A DNA stretch of 23,438 nucleotides from a virus: IMG/VR virus record IMGVR_UViG_3300017762_000082, positions 1 through 23,438 of that record, one strand, 5' to 3'. Below are positions 7,287 to 15,720 of this stretch, piece by piece. Every line of letters begins with the position of its first letter. The stretch's first letter is position 1. A program made the translations under genes and the position numbers. Below the pieces are notes generated by a model. The model was not told the origin of the DNA. It made no database searches and saw nothing but the letters and a program-made list of their open reading frames with translations.

Positions 7287-8617
7287 TGACACCAGAAGAG
7301 CTTAAATTTTTAGAAATGCGGCGCGAAGAAGAGCGCCAACGCGCCAATATGGCGGCACAGCAAGGGCTAATGGCTAGACTTGCGCAGGGCGCTGTTATGG
7401 CAGACGGAACACCAACCGCCATGACACCAACACCTCAACAAGATATAAACCTGCAACTACAACGCAGGATGGCGCCTGCAAGTTTGCAGAGAGAACAAAA
7501 CTTCATGCGTGGTATGCAAGAGGTGCAGGCTGCTACTGAGGCGCAAGACCCCCGTAATGTGCCGCAAAAATCATTACTGGGGTCGATTGGCTCATTTTTT
7601 GGTGACCGGGCTCGTGATCCGGCTTATATGGCTCGCTTATCGGCAGGGCTTCAGTCAATGACCTTAAACCCTAACCAGCAGTTCATTCAGAGTCAGATGC
7701 AGCGCGCGGGCGATATACAAACTGCACGCCAAGAAGCACAGCAGGCAAACGTCACTGCGCAATACTTCAGACAGCAAGGACAGCCACAAATCGCTGACCT
7801 GATTGAGAGTGTTCCGGGTATAGGTGCGGAGGCACTGAAAACCTTGTTCCGCGAGCCTGCAAAGACTCCATCGATCTTGCAGGAATATTTGTTCGCCGTG
7901 TCTCAAAACCCAGAGCTAACTTACGAGCAGTTTTTGAACCTTAAAGAGTCTGGCACAACCGTAAACATTCCACCGCCGGATGTGGCTGGTGAGGCTGCGA
8001 TGAAGCAGCTACCCGTTGCATTTAAAGAGCTTACAGACATCGGTGCCAATGCGCGCGCGCAGTTGAGTGCCATAGGCCAATTAGGACGTGCTTTGTCTGG
8101 AGTTGAGACGGGTGGATTTGCAGAAACTAAAAAGAACCTGCTCGGATTGGCTGATAGGTTGGGTGTTTCAGTAGACACTGAGGAACTTGGACGCCTGCAA
8201 ACTGTTGACGCAATTGCTAATCAGTTGGTGGCCGCAGAGCTAAGGCAGAACAAAGGTCCGCAGACCGATTTTGATGCACGGTTTACGCAGAGGTTTTTGC
8301 CGGGGCTTGGTCAACGAAAAGAAGCTAACGACGCAATCATCAGTTATATGAATTCGCGCAACCTAAGAGACGCATTGATTGGCTCATACGCAAGCACAAA
8401 CCGAAGTTTTGACGCCAGCGATGTAAACGTCATGCGTAATGCAAACATTATGCGGCAGACGGTTGGCTCTGTTATCTACAAGGGCGACGATCCTGTAACG
8501 CTCGAAGAGTTCGTTTCTGCCAATAGGGCGGCAGGAAAATCAGACTCAGAAATATTAATAGACTGGTACGCAGAGCATGACCCACGAGGCGCGGCTGCTA
8601 TGAGAGGTGTCCAGTAA
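7286..8617 (+). CDS. Internal virion/ejection protein
   Basis: A 443-residue, helix-rich protein with no membrane segment. The first 160 residues are Gln/Arg/Met-rich with PxQQ-type low complexity and an FFGDRARDPAYMARLSAGLQ motif. From about residue 230 a helical domain includes ADRLGVSVDTEELGRLQ, DAIANQLVAAELRQNKGPQT and RFLPGLGQRKEANDAI. That segment resembles the part of phage structural proteins in which a QxxDxxxNxLV helix is followed by a G-P-x-T-D motif. Ejected virion protein is the best guess from position and composition. Confidence 0.6.
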   Translation: MTPEELKFLEMRREEERQRANMAAQQGLMARLAQGAVMADGTPTAMTPTPQQDINLQLQRRMAPASLQREQNFMRGMQEVQAATEAQDPRNVPQKSLLGSIGSFFGDRARDPAYMARLSAGLQSMTLNPNQQFIQSQMQRAGDIQTARQEAQQANVTAQYFRQQGQPQIADLIESVPGIGAEALKTLFREPAKTPSILQEYLFAVSQNPELTYEQFLNLKESGTTVNIPPPDVAGEAAMKQLPVAFKELTDIGANARAQLSAIGQLGRALSGVETGGFAETKKNLLGLADRLGVSVDTEELGRLQTVDAIANQLVAAELRQNKGPQTDFDARFTQRFLPGLGQRKEANDAIISYMNSRNLRDALIGSYASTNRSFDASDVNVMRNANIMRQTVGSVIYKGDDPVTLEEFVSANRAAGKSDSEILIDWYAEHDPRGAAAMRGVQ

Positions 8618-10740
8618 TGCCAAGCGTGCAAGAGATCATCGAGGAAAGAAAAAAGAAAACGCCAGTTGCGGCAGATTCTGTGGAGTTAGCCGGTGGTCGC
8701 CTAGTAGAGCGCGAAGGTAAACAGTTCTTTGTATCCCCCGGCTACAGCACCTCTGATCCAGAAAAAATTGCTGAGATTGTTGCTCAAGCAAAGCAAGGAC
8801 AAACAGCGCGGCAATTAGCCGAATCGGAAATCAGACAAGAAATGGTTAGCTCTCAGCCGTTCTCTGCAGCAGCAGCCAAGGTCACTCAAGGCATTCCATA
8901 TATTGGGGAGTTTTTGCCCGAGGCCATTGGAACAGTTAGCCCTGTCGGTCAAGAGCGCGTAGAGCGCCTGCAAAGGGCTACAGAGGAAGAATATCCTGCG
9001 GCAAGTGCGGCAGGACGCATGGGCGCTGCAGCAATAACAGGGTTATTAGCACCCGGCACCGTGCCTTCTACAGTGGCCGGAGCAGCTGGTCGAGGCGCAT
9101 TGTTTGGAGGGTCTGAAGCTGCTGTTAGTGGGTTCGGTGCTGCAGAAGGCGATGTATTTGAAAGAGGCCGAGAGGCGATTCCTACCGGGATTACTGGGGC
9201 GGTTCTTGGCAGTGGAATGGCCGGCCTAATAGGCTTGTTTACAAAAGGAACCACTAGTACGGCTGGGTTAGATGCGGCCGCAAGAAAAGTTGCAAGTGAG
9301 CTAGGAATATCTAAGGAGGCGGCGATGGTTATAGGCCAAACGCTGTCACGAGAAGGCAGCTCTCTTGAGGATGCTTTACAAAACATACGTCGGGCTGGCG
9401 ATCAGGGTATGATTGCCGACGCAGACATCGCTACGGCTAAGCTTTTAGATGCTGTAATAGCGTCAGGCGGTGAAGCGGCTACTGTTGGCCGTGGCGCTGT
9501 AACAGAGCGCGCTGCAGAGCAGTCTGCGCAACTTAGTGGCGCAATGACCCGAGCCTTGGGTGCTGAGCCGGTTGGAATGAGAACGGCGGCAGAGCAGGCG
9601 GCAGCACGGTATGCGCCAATGACTCGGCTTTCATACGCAGAGGCTTACGCGTCACCTATCAACTACACCAGCGCAGCGGGTATAGAAATTGAAGGCCTAA
9701 TTAAGCGAGTGCCGGCAGACGAGCTACGCGCCGCCTTTAAAGAAGCCAATGACGTAATGCAATTGCAAGGCATCCAGAACCAGCAGATCAGGGCGACAAT
9801 TAACGACGACGGTAGTATTGATTACGAAGAGATGCCTAACGTCATACAGCTTGATTTCTTAAAGCGCGCCATGCAGCGAATTGCATACTCAGACCAATAC
9901 ACAGACAAGTTTGGCCGGCCTACCGGCAAAGGCGCAGACCTAAACATTGTGGCAGGTAAGCTACGTGACGCTTTAGGTCGTGCGGTGCCATCTTATGACC
10001 GCGCCGTATCAATGGGCGGCAATGCCATACGAGAGCGTCAGGCAGGCGAGCTTGGTAATGTGTTGCTGAACGACCGGGTTACCCGCGACGAGCTGACAGA
10101 GGCCGTCAGAGGCGCCTCTAAGACCGAGATGGACGCTCTGCGGCTAGGCGTGCGCAATCAGATCGACGAGCTTATGGCAAACGTCAAAACATCCATATCT
10201 TCCGGTGACCAGCCTGCCATTGAGGAAGCGAGAAAGCTATTACGGCAGCTATCAAGCGGCGCGAATCGGCAGAAGCTGCAAATGATTTTAACGCCGCAAA
10301 GGTATGGGCAGCTGAATAAGAAATTAAGTGAAATACGAGCTGCTCTTGAGTTGCAGGCAAACGTGGCGCCAAACAGTGCTACTGCATTGCGCCAGAAGGT
10401 GATGCAAGACATCGATGAGATCACCAGCCTCGGCGTAGTGGGCAGCGCACTGCGTGGTGAGCCATTGCAGGCCGGACAACGAGTAATTCAAGCTCTCACG
10501 GGCATGACTGATGAGGCGATGGTTGCCCGGAAAAATGAGATACTGCGTGAAGTTGCACAGGCTTTAACGCAAAAGCGAGGGAAAGACGCAGAGGCTGCGC
10601 TGCGCTATGTTTCTGAGGCTATTCAAAAAGGTCAAATCACTGAGGCCAAGGCAAATTTTGTAAATCAAGTGCTACAGCGCACAATGGTGCCGGCAGGCGT
10701 AGAGATGAGCGGGCAAGTAACTGAAGGCATGGGGCTTTAA
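8617..10740 (+). CDS. Large internal virion/DNA-ejection protein
   Basis: A 707-residue protein, the largest of the ejection block. Residues about 125-210 are unusually Gly/Ala-rich and hydrophobic (AAAITGLLAPGTVPSTVAGA, GAVLGSGMAGLIGLF), as expected for membrane-inserting ejection proteins. The rest is long amphipathic helices (VASELGISKEAAMVIGQTL, LRDALGRAVPSYDRAVSMGG, ALRQKVMQDIDEITSL). Position directly before the portal gene and overall form match P22 gp16/gp20-like and T7 gp15/gp16-like proteins that leave the capsid with the DNA. I see no transglycosylase Glu motif, so there is no evidence it cuts peptidoglycan. The start overlaps the previous stop (TAATG). Confidence 0.65.
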   Translation: MPSVQEIIEERKKKTPVAADSVELAGGRLVEREGKQFFVSPGYSTSDPEKIAEIVAQAKQGQTARQLAESEIRQEMVSSQPFSAAAAKVTQGIPYIGEFLPEAIGTVSPVGQERVERLQRATEEEYPAASAAGRMGAAAITGLLAPGTVPSTVAGAAGRGALFGGSEAAVSGFGAAEGDVFERGREAIPTGITGAVLGSGMAGLIGLFTKGTTSTAGLDAAARKVASELGISKEAAMVIGQTLSREGSSLEDALQNIRRAGDQGMIADADIATAKLLDAVIASGGEAATVGRGAVTERAAEQSAQLSGAMTRALGAEPVGMRTAAEQAAARYAPMTRLSYAEAYASPINYTSAAGIEIEGLIKRVPADELRAAFKEANDVMQLQGIQNQQIRATINDDGSIDYEEMPNVIQLDFLKRAMQRIAYSDQYTDKFGRPTGKGADLNIVAGKLRDALGRAVPSYDRAVSMGGNAIRERQAGELGNVLLNDRVTRDELTEAVRGASKTEMDALRLGVRNQIDELMANVKTSISSGDQPAIEEARKLLRQLSSGANRQKLQMILTPQRYGQLNKKLSEIRAALELQANVAPNSATALRQKVMQDIDEITSLGVVGSALRGEPLQAGQRVIQALTGMTDEAMVARKNEILREVAQALTQKRGKDAEAALRYVSEAIQKGQITEAKANFVNQVLQRTMVPAGVEMSGQVTEGMGL

Positions 10741-10741
10741 T

Positions 10742-12832
10742 ATGTTAAAACCAATGACAGACCTAGAGATCGAAGGCATTGTCCGTGAGGCGATTACTGA
10801 TGCTGTTGATTTCTGTGAGTCCGAGATAGCCGAGGACCGAATCAAAGCCCAGCGCTACTTTGATGGTGAGGTCGACATTGGCGAAGAAGACGGTCGGTCT
10901 CGGGTTGTTGCCACAAAGGTCCGGGATACTATCCGCGCTATTAAGCCTTCTTTGATGCGTGTATTTCTAAATACTGATAAGCCTGTCGAATATGTTCCGC
11001 GTGGAACAGAAGACGTGGTTATGGCCGAGCAGGCCACAAAGTACATGCACTACCAGTTCAACGAACTAAACGGGTACAGGGTACTAAACGATGCAATACA
11101 CGACGCGCTGGTTAAAAAAGTCGGGGTGGTCAAGGTTTACTACGACACTTACCAAGAGCAAGAAATATTTGATTTCCAAGATCTCAACGACATGGAGTTC
11201 ACTCTGCTCGTTAATGAAGACGACGTGGAAGTCATTAAGCACACAGCAAAAATGGTCATGGAAGTCGATGAGTTTGGCATGGAGATCGAAGCTCCACGTC
11301 ATGATCTCAAGCTGTCGCGCACGGTTGATCGCGGCAAAATGTGCATCGAAAGCGTTCCTCCAGAAGAGTTTTTCATTGATCGTAACTCGCGTTCAATCGA
11401 TGACTACTACTGCGTGGCTCACCGTACGGAAATGCGTGTTGGTGACTTGGTCGCTATGGGCTACGACTTTGAGGAAGTTAAAGATTTAAGCGGCTTAGAA
11501 CACTCAGACACTTTTTCTGAGGTCGAAGAGTACGAGCGACGTGGCTATGAAACCGATTACGCTGAGGAGGACATACAAGACCCCTCTATGCGCCCTGTCG
11601 CAGTGACTGAGGCGTACATGAAGATCGACGTTAACGGCACCGGCGTAGCCCAGATGCACAAAATCCTCATGGGTGGAAACCAGTACAAGCTGTTAGATTA
11701 CGAGCCCTGCTCTCACTTGCCCTTCGCGGTGTTTGAGGTAGACCCAGAGCCTCACACATTCTACGGCCGGTCGGTCGCCGATCTTATTCTGAACGATCAA
11801 GACGCGGCCACGGCCATGCTCCGTGGTGTTTTAGATAACGTCGCACTTACTAACAATCCCCGAATCGAGATCGTAGACGGCGCGGTCAACGTAGACGACA
11901 TTCTTAATAACGAGATTGGCGGTGTCATCCGAGTCAAGCAGGCCGGGGTTATTAATCCGCAGGCTGTTCCTTTTGTAGCCGGGCAGACTCTTTCTGCCTT
12001 GCAATACTTCGACCAGCAGGTAGAGGACAAGACAGGCGTTACTAAGGCATCTACAGGCCTTTCCCCTGACAGCCTACAGGCTACAACTGCAACGGCCGTA
12101 CAGGCGACTGTACAGGCTCAGGCGGCACAGACTGAGGTCATGGCACGCAATCTCGCAGAAGGCGGCATGCGTCAGATGTTTAAGCTTATGCTGAAGTGCA
12201 TGGTTGAGAATGTAGACGAAGAGCAAATGATGCGCCTGCAAGGCCAGTCGTATACTCCGGTCGATCCCCGGTCATGGAATGCCGGCATGGATGTCTCTAT
12301 TAACGTGGGCCTAGGGACTGGGCGCGAAGACCAAAAGATCGCTGTACTTAATCAAGCGCTACAGACGCAGATACAAATATTCCAGACCTACGGGCCCGGT
12401 AACGGCATGGTGTCACTGACCAACATCCGCAACACGCTGTCCGACATCTTAGCAATTAATGGAATCAGAAATGCTGACCGCTACTTTGCGCCGATGGACC
12501 CAATGATTGAGCAGCAAATGATGATGCAACAGCAGCAGGCTCAGCAGGGACAGCAAGCCGATCCAAACGCGGCTTACTTGCAGGCAGAGCAAATGAAAGC
12601 TCAGGCCAAGATGCAAACTGATCAACTTAAGCTACAGCTAGAGGCGCAGAAGGCTATCGCTGAAGACGACCGCAAGCGCGACGAAATGGATCAAGACCTC
12701 TTGTTATCTGCCGCAGAGATCATAGGTAAGTATGGTACGGCGGTAGATGTGGAGAGAATCAAGCAGCTACAGAACGCGCCACGATATCCAGAGGCACAAC
12801 CAGCTCAGGCAGCGGTAGGTAGCACGTTTTGA
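10742..12832 (+). CDS. Portal protein (P22-type)
   Basis: A 696-residue portal that forms the dodecameric DNA channel at the capsid vertex and docks the terminase. Typical features are the N-terminal RIKAQRYFDGEVDIGEEDGR segment, RSRVVATKVRDTIRAIKPSL near 50-70, and EQATKYMHYQFNELNGYRV near 95. Also present are ESVPPEEFFIDRNSRSIDD near 205 and a DQDAATAMLRGVLDNVALTNN clip/wing region near 350. The C-terminal 110 residues are a Gln/Met-rich long helix (QQMMMQQQQAQQGQQ), the position of the P22 barrel helix. The length is close to P22 gp1 (about 725). The following gene overlaps as TTGA. Confidence 0.9.
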   Translation: MLKPMTDLEIEGIVREAITDAVDFCESEIAEDRIKAQRYFDGEVDIGEEDGRSRVVATKVRDTIRAIKPSLMRVFLNTDKPVEYVPRGTEDVVMAEQATKYMHYQFNELNGYRVLNDAIHDALVKKVGVVKVYYDTYQEQEIFDFQDLNDMEFTLLVNEDDVEVIKHTAKMVMEVDEFGMEIEAPRHDLKLSRTVDRGKMCIESVPPEEFFIDRNSRSIDDYYCVAHRTEMRVGDLVAMGYDFEEVKDLSGLEHSDTFSEVEEYERRGYETDYAEEDIQDPSMRPVAVTEAYMKIDVNGTGVAQMHKILMGGNQYKLLDYEPCSHLPFAVFEVDPEPHTFYGRSVADLILNDQDAATAMLRGVLDNVALTNNPRIEIVDGAVNVDDILNNEIGGVIRVKQAGVINPQAVPFVAGQTLSALQYFDQQVEDKTGVTKASTGLSPDSLQATTATAVQATVQAQAAQTEVMARNLAEGGMRQMFKLMLKCMVENVDEEQMMRLQGQSYTPVDPRSWNAGMDVSINVGLGTGREDQKIAVLNQALQTQIQIFQTYGPGNGMVSLTNIRNTLSDILAINGIRNADRYFAPMDPMIEQQMMMQQQQAQQGQQADPNAAYLQAEQMKAQAKMQTDQLKLQLEAQKAIAEDDRKRDEMDQDLLLSAAEIIGKYGTAVDVERIKQLQNAPRYPEAQPAQAAVGSTF
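10993..11008. promoter_or_regulatory. parS-like palindrome inside portal gene
   Basis: TGTTCCGCGTGGAACA matches the Pseudomonas-type ParB site TGTTCCACGTGGAACA at 15 of 16 positions. It lies in coding sequence (Val-Pro-Arg-Gly-Thr), so codon constraints might produce it by chance. Confidence 0.35.
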
Positions 12833-13092
12833 ACATAAAAGATCGAGCAGCGCACGTTAAAAGACTCAAGCAGGACGAGGCCTTTAATGCGTTAATCGAA
12901 GATATTAAGGAGGACGCAGCCAACGTCTTCCTGAACCCGCACTCCTCATACGAGGACCGGGAGGAAGCTCATCACATAGTGAGGGCGTTAGCGAAGATTG
13001 AGGATCGCATGGCAGTCATCCTTACGGATGAGGCGATGTTCGACAAACAGCAACAGAGAGGATCAGCACCGTGGAAACGACTGATGAAGTGA
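12829..13092 (+). CDS. Small protein between portal and scaffold
   Basis: An 87-residue, charged, all-helical protein starting at TTG 12829, which overlaps the portal stop (TTGA). It reads MNIKDRAAHVKRLKQDEAFN, then YEDREEAHHIVRALAKIEDR. I recall similar proteins of about this length beside portal or scaffold genes in podoviruses, without known function. The next gene begins 22 bases before its end in another frame, so the two are translationally linked. A role in head assembly is inferred from position only. Confidence 0.7.
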   Translation: MNIKDRAAHVKRLKQDEAFNALIEDIKEDAANVFLNPHSSYEDREEAHHIVRALAKIEDRMAVILTDEAMFDKQQQRGSAPWKRLMK

Positions 13093-14033
13093 CATTCGAT
13101 GGAAGCATCGAGTCGGCGATAGGCCAACTGATACAAACCGAAACTGAAGAGCAACCCGAAGAGGCCGTTGAGGTCGAAGAGGATTCTGAGGAAGAGGAGC
13201 AGGAGGACTATGAGCCAGAACAGGATGACGAGGTAGAACAGGACTACGAAGAGGACGCTGAGGAAGAAGCCGATTCTGAGGAACCCGAAACCTTTACCGT
13301 CAAAGTAGATGGTATTGAGCAACGGGTCACCCTAGAGGATCTCAAGCAAGGATACAGTGGTCAGCAATATGTCCAGCAGGGAATGCAGCAGGTTGCCGAG
13401 ATGCGAAAGCAGTTCGAGCAGATTGCCGGTGATTTCCTGAATGAGCGCGAGCAAGCGAAAGCTATTTTTGCCCAAGTGCAAAACATGCAAATACCGTCAG
13501 CCCCTGTGCCACCCAGCGAGGAAAAATTTTCGTCTGACCCAGTAGGTTATTTGGAAGCGAAAATGAAGTATGACCGGGAGGCTAATGAATATCAGCAGAA
13601 GATGGCTGAGGTTCAGCAGGCACTAGCAGGCAACTCCCAAGCGGAGCAGCAGGCTAGGAACGCTTATTTACAGAGAGAAATGGATACGCTTAAGCAGGTT
13701 ATTCCTGACTTCGCCGATCCCGAGAAGGCCCAAGGCCTTCGCAACAATATGTTATCGGTTAGCCAGCAAACTTACGGGTTTGACCCGCAAGAGATTGCGG
13801 CCATTACTGATCACCGTGTACTCCGGGTACTGCACGATGCCATCCAATACAGGGCGGCACAGGGCGGCAAGGAACAGGCGATCAAGAAGGCCAAGGCAAA
13901 GCCTAAGCGTACTGTTAAGCCGGGTGCCAAGAAGACGGCGTCAAACCGTGACTCTTCAAGACAAGCTAGATCGAAACTAAAACGCTCAGGCAGCATCCAA
14001 GATGCGATGAGCTTAATCCTTAATGAGAGGTAA
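13071..14033 (+). CDS. Head scaffolding protein
   Basis: A 320-residue protein starting at GTG 13071, with AGAGAGG nine bases upstream, inside the end of the previous gene. Residues about 22-72 are almost entirely Glu/Asp. The scaffold motif TFTVKVDGIEQRVTLEDLKQ follows at about 74-93, then GYSGQQYVQQGMQQVAEMRK and long coiled-coil-like helices. The C-terminal 50 residues are strongly basic (KKAKAKPKRTVKPGAKK) and end in a short helix (SIQDAMSLILNER). A basic helical C-terminus binds coat protein in P22 scaffolding. Position immediately before the major capsid gene fits. The extreme charge split between the ends is notable. Confidence 0.87.
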   Translation: METTDEVTFDGSIESAIGQLIQTETEEQPEEAVEVEEDSEEEEQEDYEPEQDDEVEQDYEEDAEEEADSEEPETFTVKVDGIEQRVTLEDLKQGYSGQQYVQQGMQQVAEMRKQFEQIAGDFLNEREQAKAIFAQVQNMQIPSAPVPPSEEKFSSDPVGYLEAKMKYDREANEYQQKMAEVQQALAGNSQAEQQARNAYLQREMDTLKQVIPDFADPEKAQGLRNNMLSVSQQTYGFDPQEIAAITDHRVLRVLHDAIQYRAAQGGKEQAIKKAKAKPKRTVKPGAKKTASNRDSSRQARSKLKRSGSIQDAMSLILNER

Positions 14034-14038
14034 TTATC

Positions 14039-14986
14039 ATGGCACAGAAGTCAAACACCTTTGATTCATACGACGCCAACGGCATCCGTGAGTCACTTGA
14101 GGACATCATTTATGATGTATCTCCTGAAGAAACGCCCTTCTACACCAAGTGTGGCAAGGTAAAAGCAACCAACACTCTCCACGAGTGGCAGACAGACGCT
14201 CTTCGCTCTTCAGCATCTAATGCGCACATTGAAGGCGACGAGACAACTGGTGAGGCACGTACTGCGACTGCTCGCAGAAACAACCGCACTCAGATCTTCA
14301 AGAACGCTGTTGTCATTCCTGATACAGACGAGGGTCTAAACAAGGCAGGTCGTGCTGCCGAAATGGCTTACCAGACACTCAAGATTGCTAAAGAGCAAAA
14401 GCTTGATATCGAGAAGGCTCTTTTAGATAACAACGCGGCAGTAGCTGGTAATGCAACTACAGCTCGTGAGCTTGCTGGTGCGCCTGCTTGGTTGATCACC
14501 AACACCTCATTTGGTTCTGGTGGTGCTGATGCAACCGGTGACGGTTCTAACGCACGTACTGACGGTACTCAGCGTACTTTCACTCAGACTCTGTTTGACG
14601 ACGTTATGCAGTCAATCTGGGAGCAAGGCGGCAACCCTGACTCTGTCTACTTGTCAGCATTCCAGATGAACAAGGCACTGGGTTTCGAAGGAAACAACAA
14701 CCAGCGTTCAACTGTTAAAGCTGAAGACGAGCGTGTTGTTAAGCACATGGATGTCTACGTTACTCCTTGGGGTACAGTAGAGTTCATTCCTTCGCGTGAG
14801 AACCGAGGACGTGACGTCTTCATCATGCAGGATGATATGTGGGCTGTTGGTGTTTTACGTCCTACCAAGAACGTAGCACTTGCTAAGACTGGTGACGCGA
14901 CTACACGTCAGGTCACAACTGAGCTAACTCTTATTTGTAAAAATGAGAAAGCATCAGGCATGGTCGCTGACTGCTCAACGTCTTAA
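14039..14986 (+). CDS. Major capsid protein (SU10/DUF5309-type HK97 fold)
   Basis: A 315-residue major coat protein. Family signatures include the N-terminal ESLEDIIYDVSPEETPFYTK and the E-loop region HEWQTDALRSSASNAHIEGD. Also present are RRNNRTQIFKNAVVIPDTDE, the C-proximal DVYVTPWGTVEFIPSRENRG, and the end DMWAVGVLRPTKNVALAKTG. This matches the SU10 major capsid/DUF5309 family from memory. Its codons look biased toward common ones (many ACT, GCT, CGT), as expected for a very highly expressed gene. GAGAGG precedes the ATG, and a strong terminator follows 16 bases after the stop. Confidence 0.9.
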   Translation: MAQKSNTFDSYDANGIRESLEDIIYDVSPEETPFYTKCGKVKATNTLHEWQTDALRSSASNAHIEGDETTGEARTATARRNNRTQIFKNAVVIPDTDEGLNKAGRAAEMAYQTLKIAKEQKLDIEKALLDNNAAVAGNATTARELAGAPAWLITNTSFGSGGADATGDGSNARTDGTQRTFTQTLFDDVMQSIWEQGGNPDSVYLSAFQMNKALGFEGNNNQRSTVKAEDERVVKHMDVYVTPWGTVEFIPSRENRGRDVFIMQDDMWAVGVLRPTKNVALAKTGDATTRQVTTELTLICKNEKASGMVADCSTS

Positions 14987-15001
14987 TTTGATTAAGGCTC
15001 C

Positions 15002-15023
15002 GGGGGCTTCGGCCCCTTTTTTT
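15002..15023 (+). terminator. Rho-independent terminator after capsid gene
   Basis: GGGGC (15003-15007), a UUCG tetraloop and GCCCC (15012-15016) are followed by seven T residues (15017-15023). The UUCG loop closed by C-G is exceptionally stable. It ends the capsid transcript and would reduce expression of the genes downstream. Confidence 0.92.
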
Positions 15024-15034
15024 GAGGAATTGAT

Positions 15035-15247
15035 ATGCATAAGGTAACTATCAGCACGCTGTTTATTGACGGCAAGAAGCATGTCCGAGGCGACATGGTG
15101 GATTTAACAGCAGATCAGGCTGCAAAGTACGGTAACAGCGTAGAGCCTTGTGACGCACCTAAGCCTAAAGCGAAGGCAAAGCCAAAAGCCAAGCCAAAAG
15201 CAAAGGCGGCACCGCGCAAGAAGAGAGTTGCGAAAAGTGAAGACTAA
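15035..15247 (+). CDS. Post-capsid small protein with Lys/Ala/Pro tail
   Basis: A 70-residue protein. The N-terminal half (HKVTISTLFIDGKKHVRGDM, VDLTADQAAKYG) is a small beta domain like those often encoded right after phage capsid genes (VxxGDxVxLxxxxA pattern). The C-terminal part, residues 43-64, is a histone-H1-like PKAKAKPKAKPKAKAAPRKK stretch that should be disordered and able to bind nucleic acid. GAGG upstream serves the ATG just past the terminator. The next gene starts 11 bases before the stop. Possible roles are capsid-associated or DNA-condensing protein; function is unproven. Confidence 0.7.
   Translation: MHKVTISTLFIDGKKHVRGDMVDLTADQAAKYGNSVEPCDAPKPKAKAKPKAKPKAKAAPRKKRVAKSED
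15161..15226 (+). repeat. Low-complexity KAKPK coding repeat
   Basis: A purine-rich tandem-like array of AAG/GCC/AAA/CCA codons encodes alternating Lys-Ala-Lys-Pro units. Such arrays change length easily by slippage. Confidence 0.7.
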
Positions 15248-15524
15248 AGAGAGATTTCACAACAATCACGACGGCACCTTTGTCGTAGAAAAGCAGTACG
15301 ACAATACGCCCTATTTAGAGCGCACGCAGTTCCTGCGATCTATGGGCGCTGGCAAACTTCCTGATTCATGGTGTGTCGGGTCAATCCCTATGCACTTGCT
15401 GGCGCAGTGGATGAAGGAAGAGAATGTCGAGTGGACAGACATTGAGGGCCGTAAGAAGCTCATTATGCGCAAGCTTAACGACCCAGATTTTAAGAAGCTG
15501 CGGATCGTTGAAGGACGGATCTAA
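15237..15524 (+). CDS. Conserved head-region protein after capsid gene
   Basis: A 95-residue protein. I place the start at GTG 15237 because AAGAGAG lies nine bases upstream. A longer in-frame start at 15150 would overlap the KAKPK region and add only frame-shifted basic residues. Motifs are FHNNHDGTFVVEKQYDNTPY, GKLPDSWCVGSIPMHLLAQW and RKLNDPDFKKLRIVEGRI. The last two match a family I recall directly downstream of podovirus capsid genes (GxIPxHxxxxWxxE and LNxPDxxKxRxxEGR). A connector or head-completion role is possible, but function is unknown. Confidence 0.72.
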   Translation: MKTKERFHNNHDGTFVVEKQYDNTPYLERTQFLRSMGAGKLPDSWCVGSIPMHLLAQWMKEENVEWTDIEGRKKLIMRKLNDPDFKKLRIVEGRI

Positions 15525-15528
15525 GCGT

Positions 15529-15720
15529 GTGCTAGAGGCTAAAATCGATGCCCTAAATCGACAGATAGAGGCATTGATGAAAGAGCGAGACGCCTTAACG
15601 CGGATGTACATAGGAGATTTTGATGAAATCATTACTGATGCTGAGTACACCGTTATTGATGTTGATAGCCCTCAGCACAAGCGCTCAAGAGCCAATCGTA
15701 ACCGAATCGACCACGACTAG
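15529..15720 (+). CDS. Small coiled-coil protein
   Basis: A 63-residue protein starting at GTG 15529, four bases after the previous stop, with AAGGA at 15511-15515. The N-terminal 25 residues form a heptad helix (LEAKIDALNRQIEALMKERD) and the C-terminus is polar and Arg/Lys-rich. Its last 98 bases overlap the start of the next, signal-peptide gene in another frame, which lowers certainty. The translation has a clean coiled coil right after the start. I do not recognise a family. Confidence 0.5.
   Translation: MLEAKIDALNRQIEALMKERDALTRMYIGDFDEIITDAEYTVIDVDSPQHKRSRANRNRIDHD

Noticed and set aside
8949-9386. 145-codon open frame on the - strand
   Set aside because: Antisense to the Gly/Ala-rich part of the ejection protein. 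Its Ala/Pro/Ser-rich translation is typical of reversed GC-rich codons, and no start signal is seen.
12972-13322. 116-codon hydrophobic open frame on the - strand
   Set aside because: It is the antisense of the acidic scaffold region, where GAG/GAA codons read backwards as CTC/TTC. The Leu/Phe-rich protein is an artefact.
15150-15236. Longer upstream start for the gene ending at 15524
   Set aside because: The extra residues are a frame-shifted reading of the KAKPK array, and the ribosome site fits GTG 15237 better.
15424-15528. Longer upstream start for the small coiled-coil gene ending at 15720
   Set aside because: It would overlap the previous gene by 100 bases, and the extra residues lack pattern; the coiled coil begins exactly at GTG 15529.
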